Below, one piece after another: positions 34,337 through 42,550 of a DNA stretch of 64,000 bases (the first letter of the stretch is position 1; every line of letters begins with the position of its first letter). Under the pieces are notes generated by a model that saw only the letters and a list, made by a program, of their open reading frames with translations, did not search any database and had not been told where the DNA came from. The position numbers and the translations under genes are program-made. This DNA is from JAXLRU01 sp046330935 (GTDB taxonomy: Bacteria; Actinomycetota; Actinomycetes; Actinomycetales; Kineosporiaceae). Where the stretch lies: contig JAXLRU010000002.1 in assembly GCA_046330935.1 (NCBI GenBank), forward strand, positions 62,001 to 126,000, read 5' to 3'.

Positions 34337-36955
34337 TCAGGGCAGGACGCGCGGGGGGCGCGAGCGGCTGGGCAGGTGACGCCCGACGTCGTCGCCGTCC
34401 GCCAGGCCCGCGCCGAGCCCACCGGCGTCGGCGTCGGGAGCACCCTCGGACTCGCGGCTCTGCCGCTGCACGGGTGGCCGCACGGCGACCGGGACGGTCG
34501 CGCCCCGCGCCCGCAGCAGCTCGGGGAACTCCTCGGGCTCCACGGGCCGGCTGAACAGGAACCCCTGGCCCAGCCCGCAGCCCATCTCCTGCAGGGCGCG
34601 CTTGGTGCCGGGATCGGTGACCCCCTCCGCGACCACCTCGAGGCCGAGGTTGCGGCCCAGGTCGATGATCGAGCGCACGATGGCGCGGTCACGGGGGCTG
34701 TCGTGCATCTGCTGCACGAAGGACTTGTCGATCTTCATCTGGTCGACGGGCAGGCGGCTGAGGTAGGTCAGCGACGAGTAGCCCGTGCCGAAGTCGTCCA
34801 CGGACAGCCGCACGCCCATCGCGCGCAGCCGGCCCAGGGTCTGGATGGCCCGGCGCGGGTCGGCGATGACGCTGCTCTCGGTGATCTCCAGGCACAGCAG
34901 GTGGGCGGGCACGGCGTGCTTGCTGAGCGCGGCGCCGATCTGCTCCGGCAGCGTCGAGTCGGCCAACCAGCGCGGCGCGAGGTTGACCGCCACCCGCATC
35001 GGGCGCTCCTCGTCGAGCCACTGCCGCGCCAGCATCAGCGCCTGGTCGAGCACCCTGGCCGACAGGGCGACGATCTGGCCCGACCGCTCGGCCGCGGCGA
35101 AGAACGCCTCCGGGGCCACCTCCCCCAGCTCGGGGTGGAACCAGCGGGCCAGCACCTCCACGGAGTGGATCTGGCCGGTGATCAGGTCGACGAGCGGCTG
35201 GACGGCGACGCCGATCGCCTCCGCGGTGACGGCGTCGCGCAGGTCGCTGGCCAGGGTGAGGGTGGAGCTGGTGACCTCGACCATCTCCTGCGAGAACAGG
35301 CGCGCCCCGCCCGCGCCGCCCTTGGCGGCGTACATGGCGATGTCGGCGTTGCGGAGCAGGTCGGAGCCGGTCAGCCCGTCCCGCGGGCCGAGGCTGATGC
35401 CGAGCGACCCGCCCAGGCGCAGCCGCGTGCCGGCCACCGCCACCGGGTCGTCGAAGACGGTGAGCAGGCGGCGGGCGAGGTCCATCGCCGTCTCGGGCGT
35501 GACGCACCGGGTGGACAGGACGGCGAACTCGTCGCCGCCCAGCCGGGCGACCGTCGCGTCCGCGGCGGCGTTGTGGGCCAGCCTCGCCGCGACGATCCGC
35601 AGCAGGTCGTCGCCCGCCTGGTGGCCGAGGGTGTCGTTGATGGCCTTGAAGCCGTCGAAGTCGAGCACCATCACGGCGCAGGCCCGGGCGCCCGTCGAGG
35701 CGGCCCGGGCACCCTCCTCCAGGAGGTCGCGGAAGAACAACCGGTTGGGCAGGCCCGTCAGCTCGTCGTGGCGGGCCTCGAAATGGAGCCGCTCGATCAG
35801 CTGCCCGTTGCGCAGCGCCACCGAACCGTGGTTGGCCACGGTCTCCAGCAGCCGCGCGTCCGCGCCGCTGAACCCTCGCTCCTCGACCCGGCGGTCGCCC
35901 ACGAGCAGGTGCCCGGCGACCGCGCCGTCGACGCGCAGCGGCACGACCAGCGCCTCCGACAGCCCTCGGGCCTCGAGGAAGGCCCGCTCGTCGGGGGTGT
36001 CCCCGCCCACGACCATCGAGGCCGCCGGCGGGAAGGCCAGCGCCAGGGTGCCCTCGGCGTCGGCCGGGCCCTGGATGGCCTCCCCCGAGCGCAGCCACCA
36101 GCGGCGCGGCCCGCGCTTGGGGTCCGACAGCGCGACCTCGGCGAAGTTGGCGCCCAGCAGGTCGGCCGACTGCGCGAGCACGGAGGCGACGACGTCACCG
36201 GAGTGCGGCGCGGCGGCGAGCCGGTCGGAGAGCACGTACAGCCGTTCCAGGCTGGAGTGGCGGTCGGAGAGGATCGCGAAGGCCCGGTACCCGATCAAGG
36301 CCGCGGCGCCGGTCACGGCCAGGGGCAGCGCGGCCGCACCGTTGCCGAGCGCGACGACGGCGACGGTGCCACCGACCGAGACGGCAGGCGGGATGATCGT
36401 CGACGCGGCGAGGTCGCGGGCCACCGAGCGGGGGGCGGGCGAGCCCTCGTACCAGCTGACGACGAGCGTGAGCGTCGCCCCCTCGAGCAGCCCCGCGACC
36501 GCGACGGCGACCGCCGCGGCCACCCACGCGCGCAGGCCCAGGCCGCCGTAGTCCTCCCCCATGATCAGGTGGAAGGTCATGGCCGCGGACGCGCAGCCGG
36601 CGCCGACGAGGGCCGAGTTGAAGAACGCCTTGAGGGCCGTCTGCCGGTGGTAGAGCACGAAGATCAGGGCGGAGCCGAGGACGCGGGCGATGAGCAGGCT
36701 CGGCGGGTCGGCGAGGAACAGCCCCAGGACGAGGGGCACCTCCGCCAGCGAGACCGCCTCGCCCTGCCCGCGCATCCCCAGCTGCAGCACGAACGCCTCG
36801 GTGATCGCGAACAGTGCCGCGAGCAACCACCAGGGGACGTCGACGCCGAGGTTCAGCGCGGCGGGACGGTTCAGCATGCCGCCCAGCACGGTCGCGAGGG
36901 CGAGGACGACGCCGAGGCCCAGGACCCGCATGGCGCGCCACGAGGGCCGGCTCAT
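34337..36955 (-). CDS. Membrane GAF-GGDEF-EAL c-di-GMP signalling protein (locus 1)
   Basis: 872 residues from ATG 36955, behind GAGGTGG. Residues 1-225 contain about seven TM helices. A helix (SLERLYVLSDRL) leads into a GAF-like domain (250-385). The GGDEF domain (395-560) has intact GGDEF (473-477) and no RxxD inhibitory site just upstream. The EAL domain (575-820) keeps the main ligands: EVL (600-602), NLAPRW, EITES, DDFGTGYSS (720-728), KIDKSF and AEGV. Both synthase and phosphodiesterase activity are therefore possible. Close homologue of the protein at 51088-53637, sharing the same N-terminal sensor. Two Trp-pentad proteases lie directly upstream on the same strand. Confidence 0.9.
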   Translation of the reverse strand: MSRPSWRAMRVLGLGVVLALATVLGGMLNRPAALNLGVDVPWWLLAALFAITEAFVLQLGMRGQGEAVSLAEVPLVLGLFLADPPSLLIARVLGSALIFVLYHRQTALKAFFNSALVGAGCASAAMTFHLIMGEDYGGLGLRAWVAAAVAVAVAGLLEGATLTLVVSWYEGSPAPRSVARDLAASTIIPPAVSVGGTVAVVALGNGAAALPLAVTGAAALIGYRAFAILSDRHSSLERLYVLSDRLAAAPHSGDVVASVLAQSADLLGANFAEVALSDPKRGPRRWWLRSGEAIQGPADAEGTLALAFPPAASMVVGGDTPDERAFLEARGLSEALVVPLRVDGAVAGHLLVGDRRVEERGFSGADARLLETVANHGSVALRNGQLIERLHFEARHDELTGLPNRLFFRDLLEEGARAASTGARACAVMVLDFDGFKAINDTLGHQAGDDLLRIVAARLAHNAAADATVARLGGDEFAVLSTRCVTPETAMDLARRLLTVFDDPVAVAGTRLRLGGSLGISLGPRDGLTGSDLLRNADIAMYAAKGGAGGARLFSQEMVEVTSSTLTLASDLRDAVTAEAIGVAVQPLVDLITGQIHSVEVLARWFHPELGEVAPEAFFAAAERSGQIVALSARVLDQALMLARQWLDEERPMRVAVNLAPRWLADSTLPEQIGAALSKHAVPAHLLCLEITESSVIADPRRAIQTLGRLRAMGVRLSVDDFGTGYSSLTYLSRLPVDQMKIDKSFVQQMHDSPRDRAIVRSIIDLGRNLGLEVVAEGVTDPGTKRALQEMGCGLGQGFLFSRPVEPEEFPELLRARGATVPVAVRPPVQRQSRESEGAPDADAGGLGAGLADGDDVGRHLPSRSRPPRVLP

Positions 36956-37106
36956 GGGCGACCACCTCGTCGCGCAGGGGCACCACGGCGTGGGCAGACG
37001 TGCGGGTCCGCGCTCACCGATGCCTCCTCTCGACGTCGTCGCCGCCTGGTCCGGGGCACCAGGGGGCCGCCGGGCAGGGGCCACGCAGGTGCCGTCGTTG
37101 TCGGAA

Positions 37107-37120
37107 AAGTCGGCCGACTT
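37107..37120. promoter_or_regulatory. 14-bp perfect palindrome upstream of GGDEF-EAL gene 1
   Basis: AAGTCGGCCGACTT lies about 155 bp before the GGDEF-EAL start, within the 308-bp gap to the protease stop. Suits a dimeric regulator; identity unknown. Confidence 0.4.
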
Positions 37121-37197
37121 CCCGCCCGGGTGCACTGTCGGGGCGGTCCGTCACCCGATTGCCGCGCCGCTAGGGGGGTGGGCTCCGGCAGGAAGGG

Positions 37198-37233
37198 GTG
37201 CGCGGGCGTCCGCCTCCGCCGACGCCCGCGCAC
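37198..37233 (-). terminator. Terminator after protease 2
   Basis: GTGCGCGGGCGTC pairs with GACGCCCGCGCAC (13 bp) around a 10-nt loop, 30 bp past the protease stop. It separates the protease unit from GGDEF-EAL gene 1 and argues for separate transcription at this locus. Confidence 0.75.
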
Positions 37234-37263
37234 CGAGACCTCCAGGTCCGCCCCGCTCGCGAC

Positions 37264-39069
37264 CTACCGCTTCCAGCCCGCCCCGGACCACAGGGAGTCG
37301 GCCGAGACGGCGCCCACGACCGGGTCGAGCCAGGTGCTGCCCGACCAGCCGGTGCCGTTCCAGGTGCGCCCGCCCCACGTGGCCCCGGACCAGGCGAACC
37401 CGGCCCACATCGAGCCGGTCCAGCTGCGCGGCGACCAGGTGCGCCCGCCCCAGGTGCGCCCGGCGACCGTCGTCGTGTCGTAGCCGAAGCCGGTGCCGAC
37501 CATCCAGGAACCGCCGTTGAAGGACCCGTCGGTGCCCCACATCGTCTTGCTCGCGGTCTTCGGGCCGGTGATCGCGCCGCTCCACTGGCGGCCCATCACG
37601 TCCATCTCACCGAGCAGGATCGCCTTGCCCACGGTGATGTGGAAGTCGCTGCGGGCCGACTCCAGGCTGCCCTTGCCGTTGCCGAGGGGCTGCGACTGCA
37701 GGGTGGTGGGGACGGCGGTGCCGAGCGCGCGGGCGAGGTCGAGCTCGCCGTGGCCCTGGGCGCTGGAGGGCGCCGAGGACAGCTTGGTGGCGGTCGTCGT
37801 GAGCAGCGCCTTCACCTGGTCCGGGCTCAGCGTGGGCCGGGCCTGCAGGAGGTCGGCGACGGCGCCGCTGACGACGGCCGCGGCCTGGGAGGTGCCGCTG
37901 CCGCGCAGGTACTTCGTGCCGACGGCCTGGTCGGGGTTCGCGTCGGCGAGCACGGAGCCGGGGACGGCGGGGGCGACGACGTTCACGCCGGGGGCGAGGA
38001 CGTCGACGGTCCGGCTGCCCCAGTTGCCGCCCTGGCGGGCGGAGAAGGCGGCCACCGCGTCGTCGGCGAGGGTGTCGGTGCCCTTGGTGTCGGCCGCGCC
38101 GACGGCCAGGACCCACGGGTTGTAGGCGGGGTTGGACAGGCCGGCCACGTAGCCGCCCTCGTTGCCCGCGGAGGCCACGACGACGATGCCGTTCTTCCAC
38201 GCCACCTCGGCGGCGTAGGACAGCGGGTCGGTCTGCGGGCTCTGCGGGCTCTCGACGCCGAAGGAGATGTTGAGCACCCGGATGTTCATCCCGTTGGTGT
38301 TCTTGTGCTGCACCACCCAGTCGATCGCGGCGATCATCTGCGACACGTCGACGACGCCCTGCTGGTCGGCGAGCTTCAGGCTGACCAGGCGCGCGTCGGG
38401 GGCGACGCCGTAGAACGAGGTCGGGTCCGCGGCGTAGGTGGCGCCGGTGCTGCGGGCGCTCTCGCGGCCGGCGATGACCGACCCGATGTGCGTGCCGTGC
38501 CCGTGGGTGTCGAGGTGGCGCAGCTCGGGGTTCTGGCTCTCGAAGGAGAGGTCGGGACCCACGACGACCTTCGCCGAGTCCTTCAGCGCCGCGACGGGGC
38601 TGACGCCCGTGTCGAGCAGCGCGACGTCGACGCCGGCACCGGTCCAGCCCTTCTTCCAGGCCTCCACCGCGCCCACGATCCTGTTGACGTTCGGCGCGGG
38701 GGTGTCGGCGACCACCTCGGTGGTCGTGGTCGTGGTGGTGCTCTTCGGCGTCACCGCGAGGTCGGCGGTCACGGCCAGCACCCCGGGCAGGGCGCGCAGG
38801 CGGGCCACGGCGTCGGGGGTGGCCGAGACCACCGCCGTGCCGAGGGCGGCCTGGCGGGCCACGAGCGTCACACCGTGGGCGGCGGTCGCGTCGAGGTCGG
38901 CGCCCGGCGCGAGCCGGACGATCCAGCGGGAGGGTGCCTGCGCCGCGGCGGGGGTTGCGGCGAGGGTGCCGGCCGAGGTTGCTCCGGCCAGCGGCGCGAG
39001 CGCTGCGGCTGCGGCGAGCAGCCCCACGGCGGTGAGCCCGGCCAGGGCGGAGGTGCGGCGAGCTGACAT
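37264..39069 (-). CDS. Secreted S8 (subtilisin-like) protease with Trp-pentad C-terminal repeat (protease 2)
   Basis: 601 residues from ATG 39069, behind AAGGAG. Signal peptide (~1-30), then an I9-like propeptide region (SRWIVRLAPGADL...PGVLAVTADL) to ~110 and a Thr-rich link. The catalytic domain has Asp153 (ALLDTGVS), His191 (HGHGTH), oxyanion Asn303 and Ser394 (GSGTSQAAA). After ~430 comes a family-specific module (GKGSLESAR...GEMDVMG...W...MW), then nine Trp exactly five residues apart (540-580: WGGRT, WSPRS, WTGSM, WAGFA...) and a final WSGAGWKR. There is no sorting or anchor motif. Paralogue of the next gene upstream; shares promoter and leader sequence with it. Confidence 0.92.
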   Translation of the reverse strand: MSARRTSALAGLTAVGLLAAAAALAPLAGATSAGTLAATPAAAQAPSRWIVRLAPGADLDATAAHGVTLVARQAALGTAVVSATPDAVARLRALPGVLAVTADLAVTPKSTTTTTTTEVVADTPAPNVNRIVGAVEAWKKGWTGAGVDVALLDTGVSPVAALKDSAKVVVGPDLSFESQNPELRHLDTHGHGTHIGSVIAGRESARSTGATYAADPTSFYGVAPDARLVSLKLADQQGVVDVSQMIAAIDWVVQHKNTNGMNIRVLNISFGVESPQSPQTDPLSYAAEVAWKNGIVVVASAGNEGGYVAGLSNPAYNPWVLAVGAADTKGTDTLADDAVAAFSARQGGNWGSRTVDVLAPGVNVVAPAVPGSVLADANPDQAVGTKYLRGSGTSQAAAVVSGAVADLLQARPTLSPDQVKALLTTTATKLSSAPSSAQGHGELDLARALGTAVPTTLQSQPLGNGKGSLESARSDFHITVGKAILLGEMDVMGRQWSGAITGPKTASKTMWGTDGSFNGGSWMVGTGFGYDTTTVAGRTWGGRTWSPRSWTGSMWAGFAWSGATWGGRTWNGTGWSGSTWLDPVVGAVSADSLWSGAGWKR

Positions 39070-39125
39070 GAGGGAGGCTCCTTACGGGGGAGGACTCCCG
39101 GTGCTTCGTCATCCGGGGGCAGGTG

Positions 39126-39174
39126 ACCGTAGGCCGCGGCGGGCGCGTCACCGCAGGGGCGTGGCCCTCACCCG
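39126..39174 (-). promoter_or_regulatory. Putative promoter of protease 2
   Basis: Reverse strand order: CGGGTGAG, 14 nt, GGTGACG, 14 nt, TACGGT, then a leader containing GCACCGGGAGTC and TCCCC before AGGAG. Protease 1 has the same blocks with identical 35-nt spacing between GGGTGAG and TACGGT. The GGTGACG/TACGGT pair may be -35/-10; the outer block may be an activator site. Confidence 0.5.
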
Positions 39175-39326
39175 GACGGAGGGACGCCGTGCCGGTGACG
39201 CCCGGCGAGGTGTCCGGTTCGGCGTGGTTCGGCGGGGGCAGGCAGGTGAGCGCCGTTGCTCCGACCGGGGAGGTCCCCCGGGTGACGTAACGCCCCCCGT
39301 CCCCGCACCCCACGGCGTCCCGGCCC

Positions 39327-39394
39327 CTTCACCGACGCAGCGTCTGCGACACGCCGCGGGGACCGCCCCGTCGACGACCCGAGCGTCGGTGAAG
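39327..39394. repeat. 68-bp structured palindromic repeat, copy C
   Basis: Begins CTTCACCGACG and ends CGTCGGTGAAG, a perfect 11-bp stem. Inner CGGGG-ACCG-CCCCG hairpin and the shared block CCCGAGCGTCGG. Length is identical to copies A and B, and the changed outer-stem bases are compensated on the other arm. It lies between proteases 1 and 2. Confidence 0.75.
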
Positions 39395-39420
39395 CACCGC
39401 GGACGCCACCGCAAAACGGA

Positions 39421-39451
39421 GCCGCGGCCGCCCGGAGGGGGCGGCCGCGGC
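39421..39451 (-). terminator. Terminator after protease 1
   Basis: GCCGCGGCCGCC pairs with GGCGGCCGCGGC (12 bp) over a 7-nt loop, 52 bp past the protease 1 stop. Confidence 0.7.
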
Positions 39452-39503
39452 GCGGCGGACGTGCTGGGCGGTGACGAGGTCACCGACGCTCAGCAGGACA
39501 CGG

Positions 39504-41309
39504 TCACTTCCAGCTGGACCCGGACCACAGGGACGACGCCCAGGAGGCGCTGCTCACCGGGTCCGACCACGAGGCGCCGGCCCAGGTGGAACCCGACCAG
39601 GTGCGGCCCGACCAGGTGCGGCCCGACCACGTGCGCCCGTTCCAGGTGGAACCCGACCACGTGCGGCCCGACCAGGTGCGGCCCGACCACGTGCGCCCGG
39701 CCCACGAGGTGGTGTCGGTGGTGAAGCCGCCGCCGACCATCCAGGGGTTGCCGTTGAACTTGCCGTCGGAGGACCAGATGGTCTTGTTCGCGGTGCGGCT
39801 GGCGGCCTCGCTGCCCCACTGGTAGCCCATGACGTCGAGCTCGCCCGAGAGGGTCGCCCCGCCGATGACCACGTGGAAGTCGCCGCGGGCCGACTCGAGG
39901 CTGCCGGTGCCCATGCCGTTGACGGGGTTCTGCAGCGTGCCGGGCACGTTCGCGGTCACGGCCTCGACGAGGTCGATCTCGCCGCTGCCCTGGGCGGTCG
40001 CGGCGACGCCGGGCAGCTTGTCGGCGGTGCCCATGAGCACGGCCTTGACCTGGTCGGGGCTCAGCCACGAGCGGGCCTGCAGCATGAGCGCGACGGCCCC
40101 GCTGACCACGGCCGCCGACTGCGAGGTGCCGCTGCCGCGGAAGAAGCCGCTGCCGACCCGCGCCGAGGGGTAGCTGTCGTAGAGCACCGAACCCGGGTCG
40201 GCGGGGGCGACGATGCCGACGCCGGGGGCGATCACGTCGACGCTGCGGCTGCCCCAGTTGCCGCCCTGCTTGGCGGAGAAGGTCGGGACGGCATCGTCGG
40301 TCTTGGCGTCGGTGCCCTTGGTGTCGGCGGAGCCGACGGCCAGGACCCACGGGTTGTAGGCGGGGTTGGACAGGCCGGCGACGCTGCCGCCGTCGTTGCC
40401 CGCCGCCGCGACCACGACGATCCCGCTCTTCCAGGCCACCTCGGCGGCCCAGCTCAGCGGGTCGTTCTGCGGGCTCTGCGGGCTCTCGGTGCCGAAGCTG
40501 ATGTTCAGCACCTTGATGTTGAGGCCGTTGGCGGCCTTGTTGGCGACCACCCAGTCGATCGCGGCGATCATCTGCGAGACGTCGACGACGCCCTGCTGGT
40601 CGGCGAGCTTGAGGCTGACCAGGCGCGAGTCGGGGGCGACGCCGTAGAAGTTCTGGGTGTCGGCGGCGTAGCCGCTGCCCGACCCCTTGGCGACCTCGCG
40701 GCCCGTGATGATGCCGGCCATGTGCGTGCCGTGGCCGTAGGTGTCGAGGTAGCGCAGGTCGGGGTTCTGGTCCTCGAACGACAGGTCCGGACCGATCACG
40801 ATCTTCGCGGCGTCCTTGAGGGCCGGTACCGGCGAGACGCCGGTGTCGACGAGCGCGACGTCGATCCCGTTGCCGGTGTAGCCCTTCTTCCATGCGTCCG
40901 TCGCGCCGATCACGCGGTTGACGTTGGTGAGCGCGCCGGGCTGCGTGGCCGGGTCGAAGCCGAGCGATGCGGCCTTGACGGTGCCGTCGGCGACGACCCC
41001 GGCGATGCCGGGGACGCTGCGCAGGCGGGCGGCCGTGGCGGCGTCGGCGGTGATCACCACGGTGCCGAGGTGCTCCTGGGCGGCGATCACGTGGACGCCC
41101 GGGGCGGCGAGGGCGCGGCCGGTGGCGTCACCGGCGTCGGCGCCCAGGCGCACGATCCAGCGGGACGGCGTCGCGGGGGCGGCCTGCTCGGCGGCACCGC
41201 CGGGGGTCGTCGGGACGGCGGTCGCCGCCGTCGGCGCCACGAGCGCGACGGCGGCGAGCAGCCCGGCCGCGGTGAGGCCGGCCAGCGAGCAGGTGCGGCG
41301 GACAGTCAT
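39504..41309 (-). CDS. Secreted S8 (subtilisin-like) protease with Trp-pentad C-terminal repeat (protease 1)
   Basis: 601 residues from ATG 41309 (MTVRRTCSLAG), behind AGGAG. The frame extends upstream without family sequence. Signal peptide ~1-31, propeptide region (SRWIVRLGADAGD...) to ~110. Catalytic Asp155 (ALVDTGVS), His193 (YGHGTH), oxyanion Asn305, Ser396 (GSGTSQSAA). The post-catalytic module GTGSLESARGDFH...GELDVMG..W is followed by ten Trp at exact five-residue spacing (536-581: WAGRT, WSGRT x2, WSGST, WNGRT...), then WASSLWSGSSWK. The DNA here is a 15-bp tandem repeat. No anchor motif. Tandem duplicate of protease 2. Confidence 0.92.
   Translation of the reverse strand: MTVRRTCSLAGLTAAGLLAAVALVAPTAATAVPTTPGGAAEQAAPATPSRWIVRLGADAGDATGRALAAPGVHVIAAQEHLGTVVITADAATAARLRSVPGIAGVVADGTVKAASLGFDPATQPGALTNVNRVIGATDAWKKGYTGNGIDVALVDTGVSPVPALKDAAKIVIGPDLSFEDQNPDLRYLDTYGHGTHMAGIITGREVAKGSGSGYAADTQNFYGVAPDSRLVSLKLADQQGVVDVSQMIAAIDWVVANKAANGLNIKVLNISFGTESPQSPQNDPLSWAAEVAWKSGIVVVAAAGNDGGSVAGLSNPAYNPWVLAVGSADTKGTDAKTDDAVPTFSAKQGGNWGSRSVDVIAPGVGIVAPADPGSVLYDSYPSARVGSGFFRGSGTSQSAAVVSGAVALMLQARSWLSPDQVKAVLMGTADKLPGVAATAQGSGEIDLVEAVTANVPGTLQNPVNGMGTGSLESARGDFHVVIGGATLSGELDVMGYQWGSEAASRTANKTIWSSDGKFNGNPWMVGGGFTTDTTSWAGRTWSGRTWSGRTWSGSTWNGRTWSGRTWSGRTWSGSTWAGASWSDPVSSASWASSLWSGSSWK
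39567..39704 (-). repeat. 15-bp tandem DNA repeat encoding Trp pentads
   Basis: Nine five-codon units plus a final Trp codon (unit like TGGTCGGGCCGCACC) encode the W-S-G-R-T pentads of protease 1. Several neighbouring units are almost identical in DNA, so copy number may vary by slippage. Proteases 2 and 3 have the same protein period with diverged DNA. Confidence 0.8.
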
Positions 41310-41364
41310 GAGGGAGCTCCTAAGCGGGGACGACTCCCGGTGCGTCGGCGCCGATCGGGGCGCG

Positions 41365-41413
41365 ACCGTAGCGGCGACGTCCCGCGTCACCGGCTCGTCG
41401 GGTCGCTCACCCG
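41365..41413 (-). promoter_or_regulatory. Putative promoter of protease 1, with duplicated upstream box
   Basis: Reverse strand CGGGTGAG - 14 nt - GGTGACG - 14 nt - TACGGT, identical in spacing to protease 2. The box CGGGTCGCTCACCCG at 41399-41413 (itself an inverted repeat) recurs exactly at 41494-41508, 95 bp further upstream, suggesting a two-site operator. Confidence 0.5.
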
Positions 41414-41583
41414 GTCGGAGTCGATCAGCGCCGCCACGACGTCCGGTTTCCCCGGTTCGTGATCCACCCCAGGGGGTCACGGGCTGCGCCGATCGGGTCG
41501 CTCACCCGTCCGGCGCAGCGGCCCGCGCAGCCCTCACGAGCGCTCACGCGCCGTGAACGGGATGCACCCGTTCAGGGCGCCGT

Positions 41584-42423
41584 TCAGTCCCGCAAGGGCA
41601 GCCGACCGCCACGCGATCTCCACAGCGCGTCCCCCAGCCGCAGCGGCGCGTGCCGGACCAGCGCCACCAGGACGCGGTAGCGGCGCGAGGGCACGACCAC
41701 CGTGGGGCGACCGTCGGCGAGGGCCGCGAGCGTCTCGGCGACCACCCGCTCGGCGGGGATCCACCACCACGAGGGGATGCGCGAGGTGTCGATCCCTGCG
41801 CTCGCGTGGAAGCGGGTAGGCACGTAGCCGGGGCAGACGACGACCGCCCGCACGCCCGTCCCCCGCAGCTCCGCCGACAGCCCACGGGTGAACGCCACGA
41901 CCCACGCCTTCGCCGCCGTGTAGACCCCGCCCGGCAGGAACGCGGCGACCGACGCCACGTTCACCACCCCACCGTGACCCCGGTGCGCCATCGGCCCGAC
42001 GGCGGCCAGCGACAGGCGCAGGACGGCGCGCGTGAGCAGGTCGTCGAGGCGGGCGACGGCGGCCGGGTCGGCGTCGACGGCCCGCACCCCCAGCCCGGCG
42101 CCGGCGTTGTTCACGAGGAGGTCGACCGGACGCGCGGGGTCGGCCAGCCGGGCGGCGACGGCCTCGCAGCCCGCGTCCGTGGCGAGGTCGGCCGCCAGCA
42201 CCTCCACCGCGACGCCGTGCCTCGCACGCAGCCCCTCGGCCACCTCGGCGAGCCGGTCGGCGTCCCGGGCGACGAGCACCAGCGCGTCCCCCCGCGCCGC
42301 GAGCCGCTCCGCGAACTCCAGGCCCAGGCCCCACGTCGCCCCGGTGACCAGCGCGACGTCCGCGCGAGGGCCCCGGCCCGTCGTGGTCGGCGCGTGCTGA
42401 GGGTCCGACGCGGGGGTGGGCAT
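41584..42423 (-). CDS. Short-chain dehydrogenase/reductase
   Basis: 279 residues from ATG 42423. Classical SDR motifs: LVTGATWGLGLEFAERLAARG (TGxxxGxG cofactor site), VNNAGAG, and the catalytic Ser (VASVAAF) and Tyr-x-x-x-Lys (VYTAAKAW). VVCPGYVPT follows. Arg at the end of strand 2 (LVARDADRL) suggests NADP(H). The C-terminal region (ERVVAETLAALADGRPTVVVPSRRYRVLVAL) matches the DltE/oxidoreductase type with a membrane-proximal tail. Substrate unknown. Divergent from the CNNM-type gene. Confidence 0.9.
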   Translation of the reverse strand: MPTPASDPQHAPTTTGRGPRADVALVTGATWGLGLEFAERLAARGDALVLVARDADRLAEVAEGLRARHGVAVEVLAADLATDAGCEAVAARLADPARPVDLLVNNAGAGLGVRAVDADPAAVARLDDLLTRAVLRLSLAAVGPMAHRGHGGVVNVASVAAFLPGGVYTAAKAWVVAFTRGLSAELRGTGVRAVVVCPGYVPTRFHASAGIDTSRIPSWWWIPAERVVAETLAALADGRPTVVVPSRRYRVLVALVRHAPLRLGDALWRSRGGRLPLRD

Positions 42424-42550
42424 GTCCCGAAACCTACCCGTTCGCACCCGCGGGCGGCCCCTGCGGACGACGCGCGCGCGGGGGTCGGCGATGATCGGGG
42501 TCCGGTGCCCGCCGCCTCGGCGGTCGCCCCCACCTGTTCGAGGAGTGCGC

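Noticed and set aside
32822..37483. A 1553-codon forward open frame covering pyrE and GGDEF-EAL gene 1.
   Set aside because: Only its first ~230 codons (DedA) look like protein. The rest is antisense to clearly coding genes and arises because stop codons are rare in GC-rich DNA.
39567..39704. 15-bp tandem repeat as a CRISPR-like array.
   Set aside because: Units follow directly without spacers and encode the Trp-pentad tail of a protease in frame. No CRISPR array was seen anywhere in the window.
37264..41309. c-di-GMP riboswitch in the protease leaders.
   Set aside because: The conserved leader block GCACCGGGAGTC...TCCCC forms only a tiny stem and lacks the GEMM-type tetraloop/receptor sequences. 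Kept only as a regulatory-motif finding.
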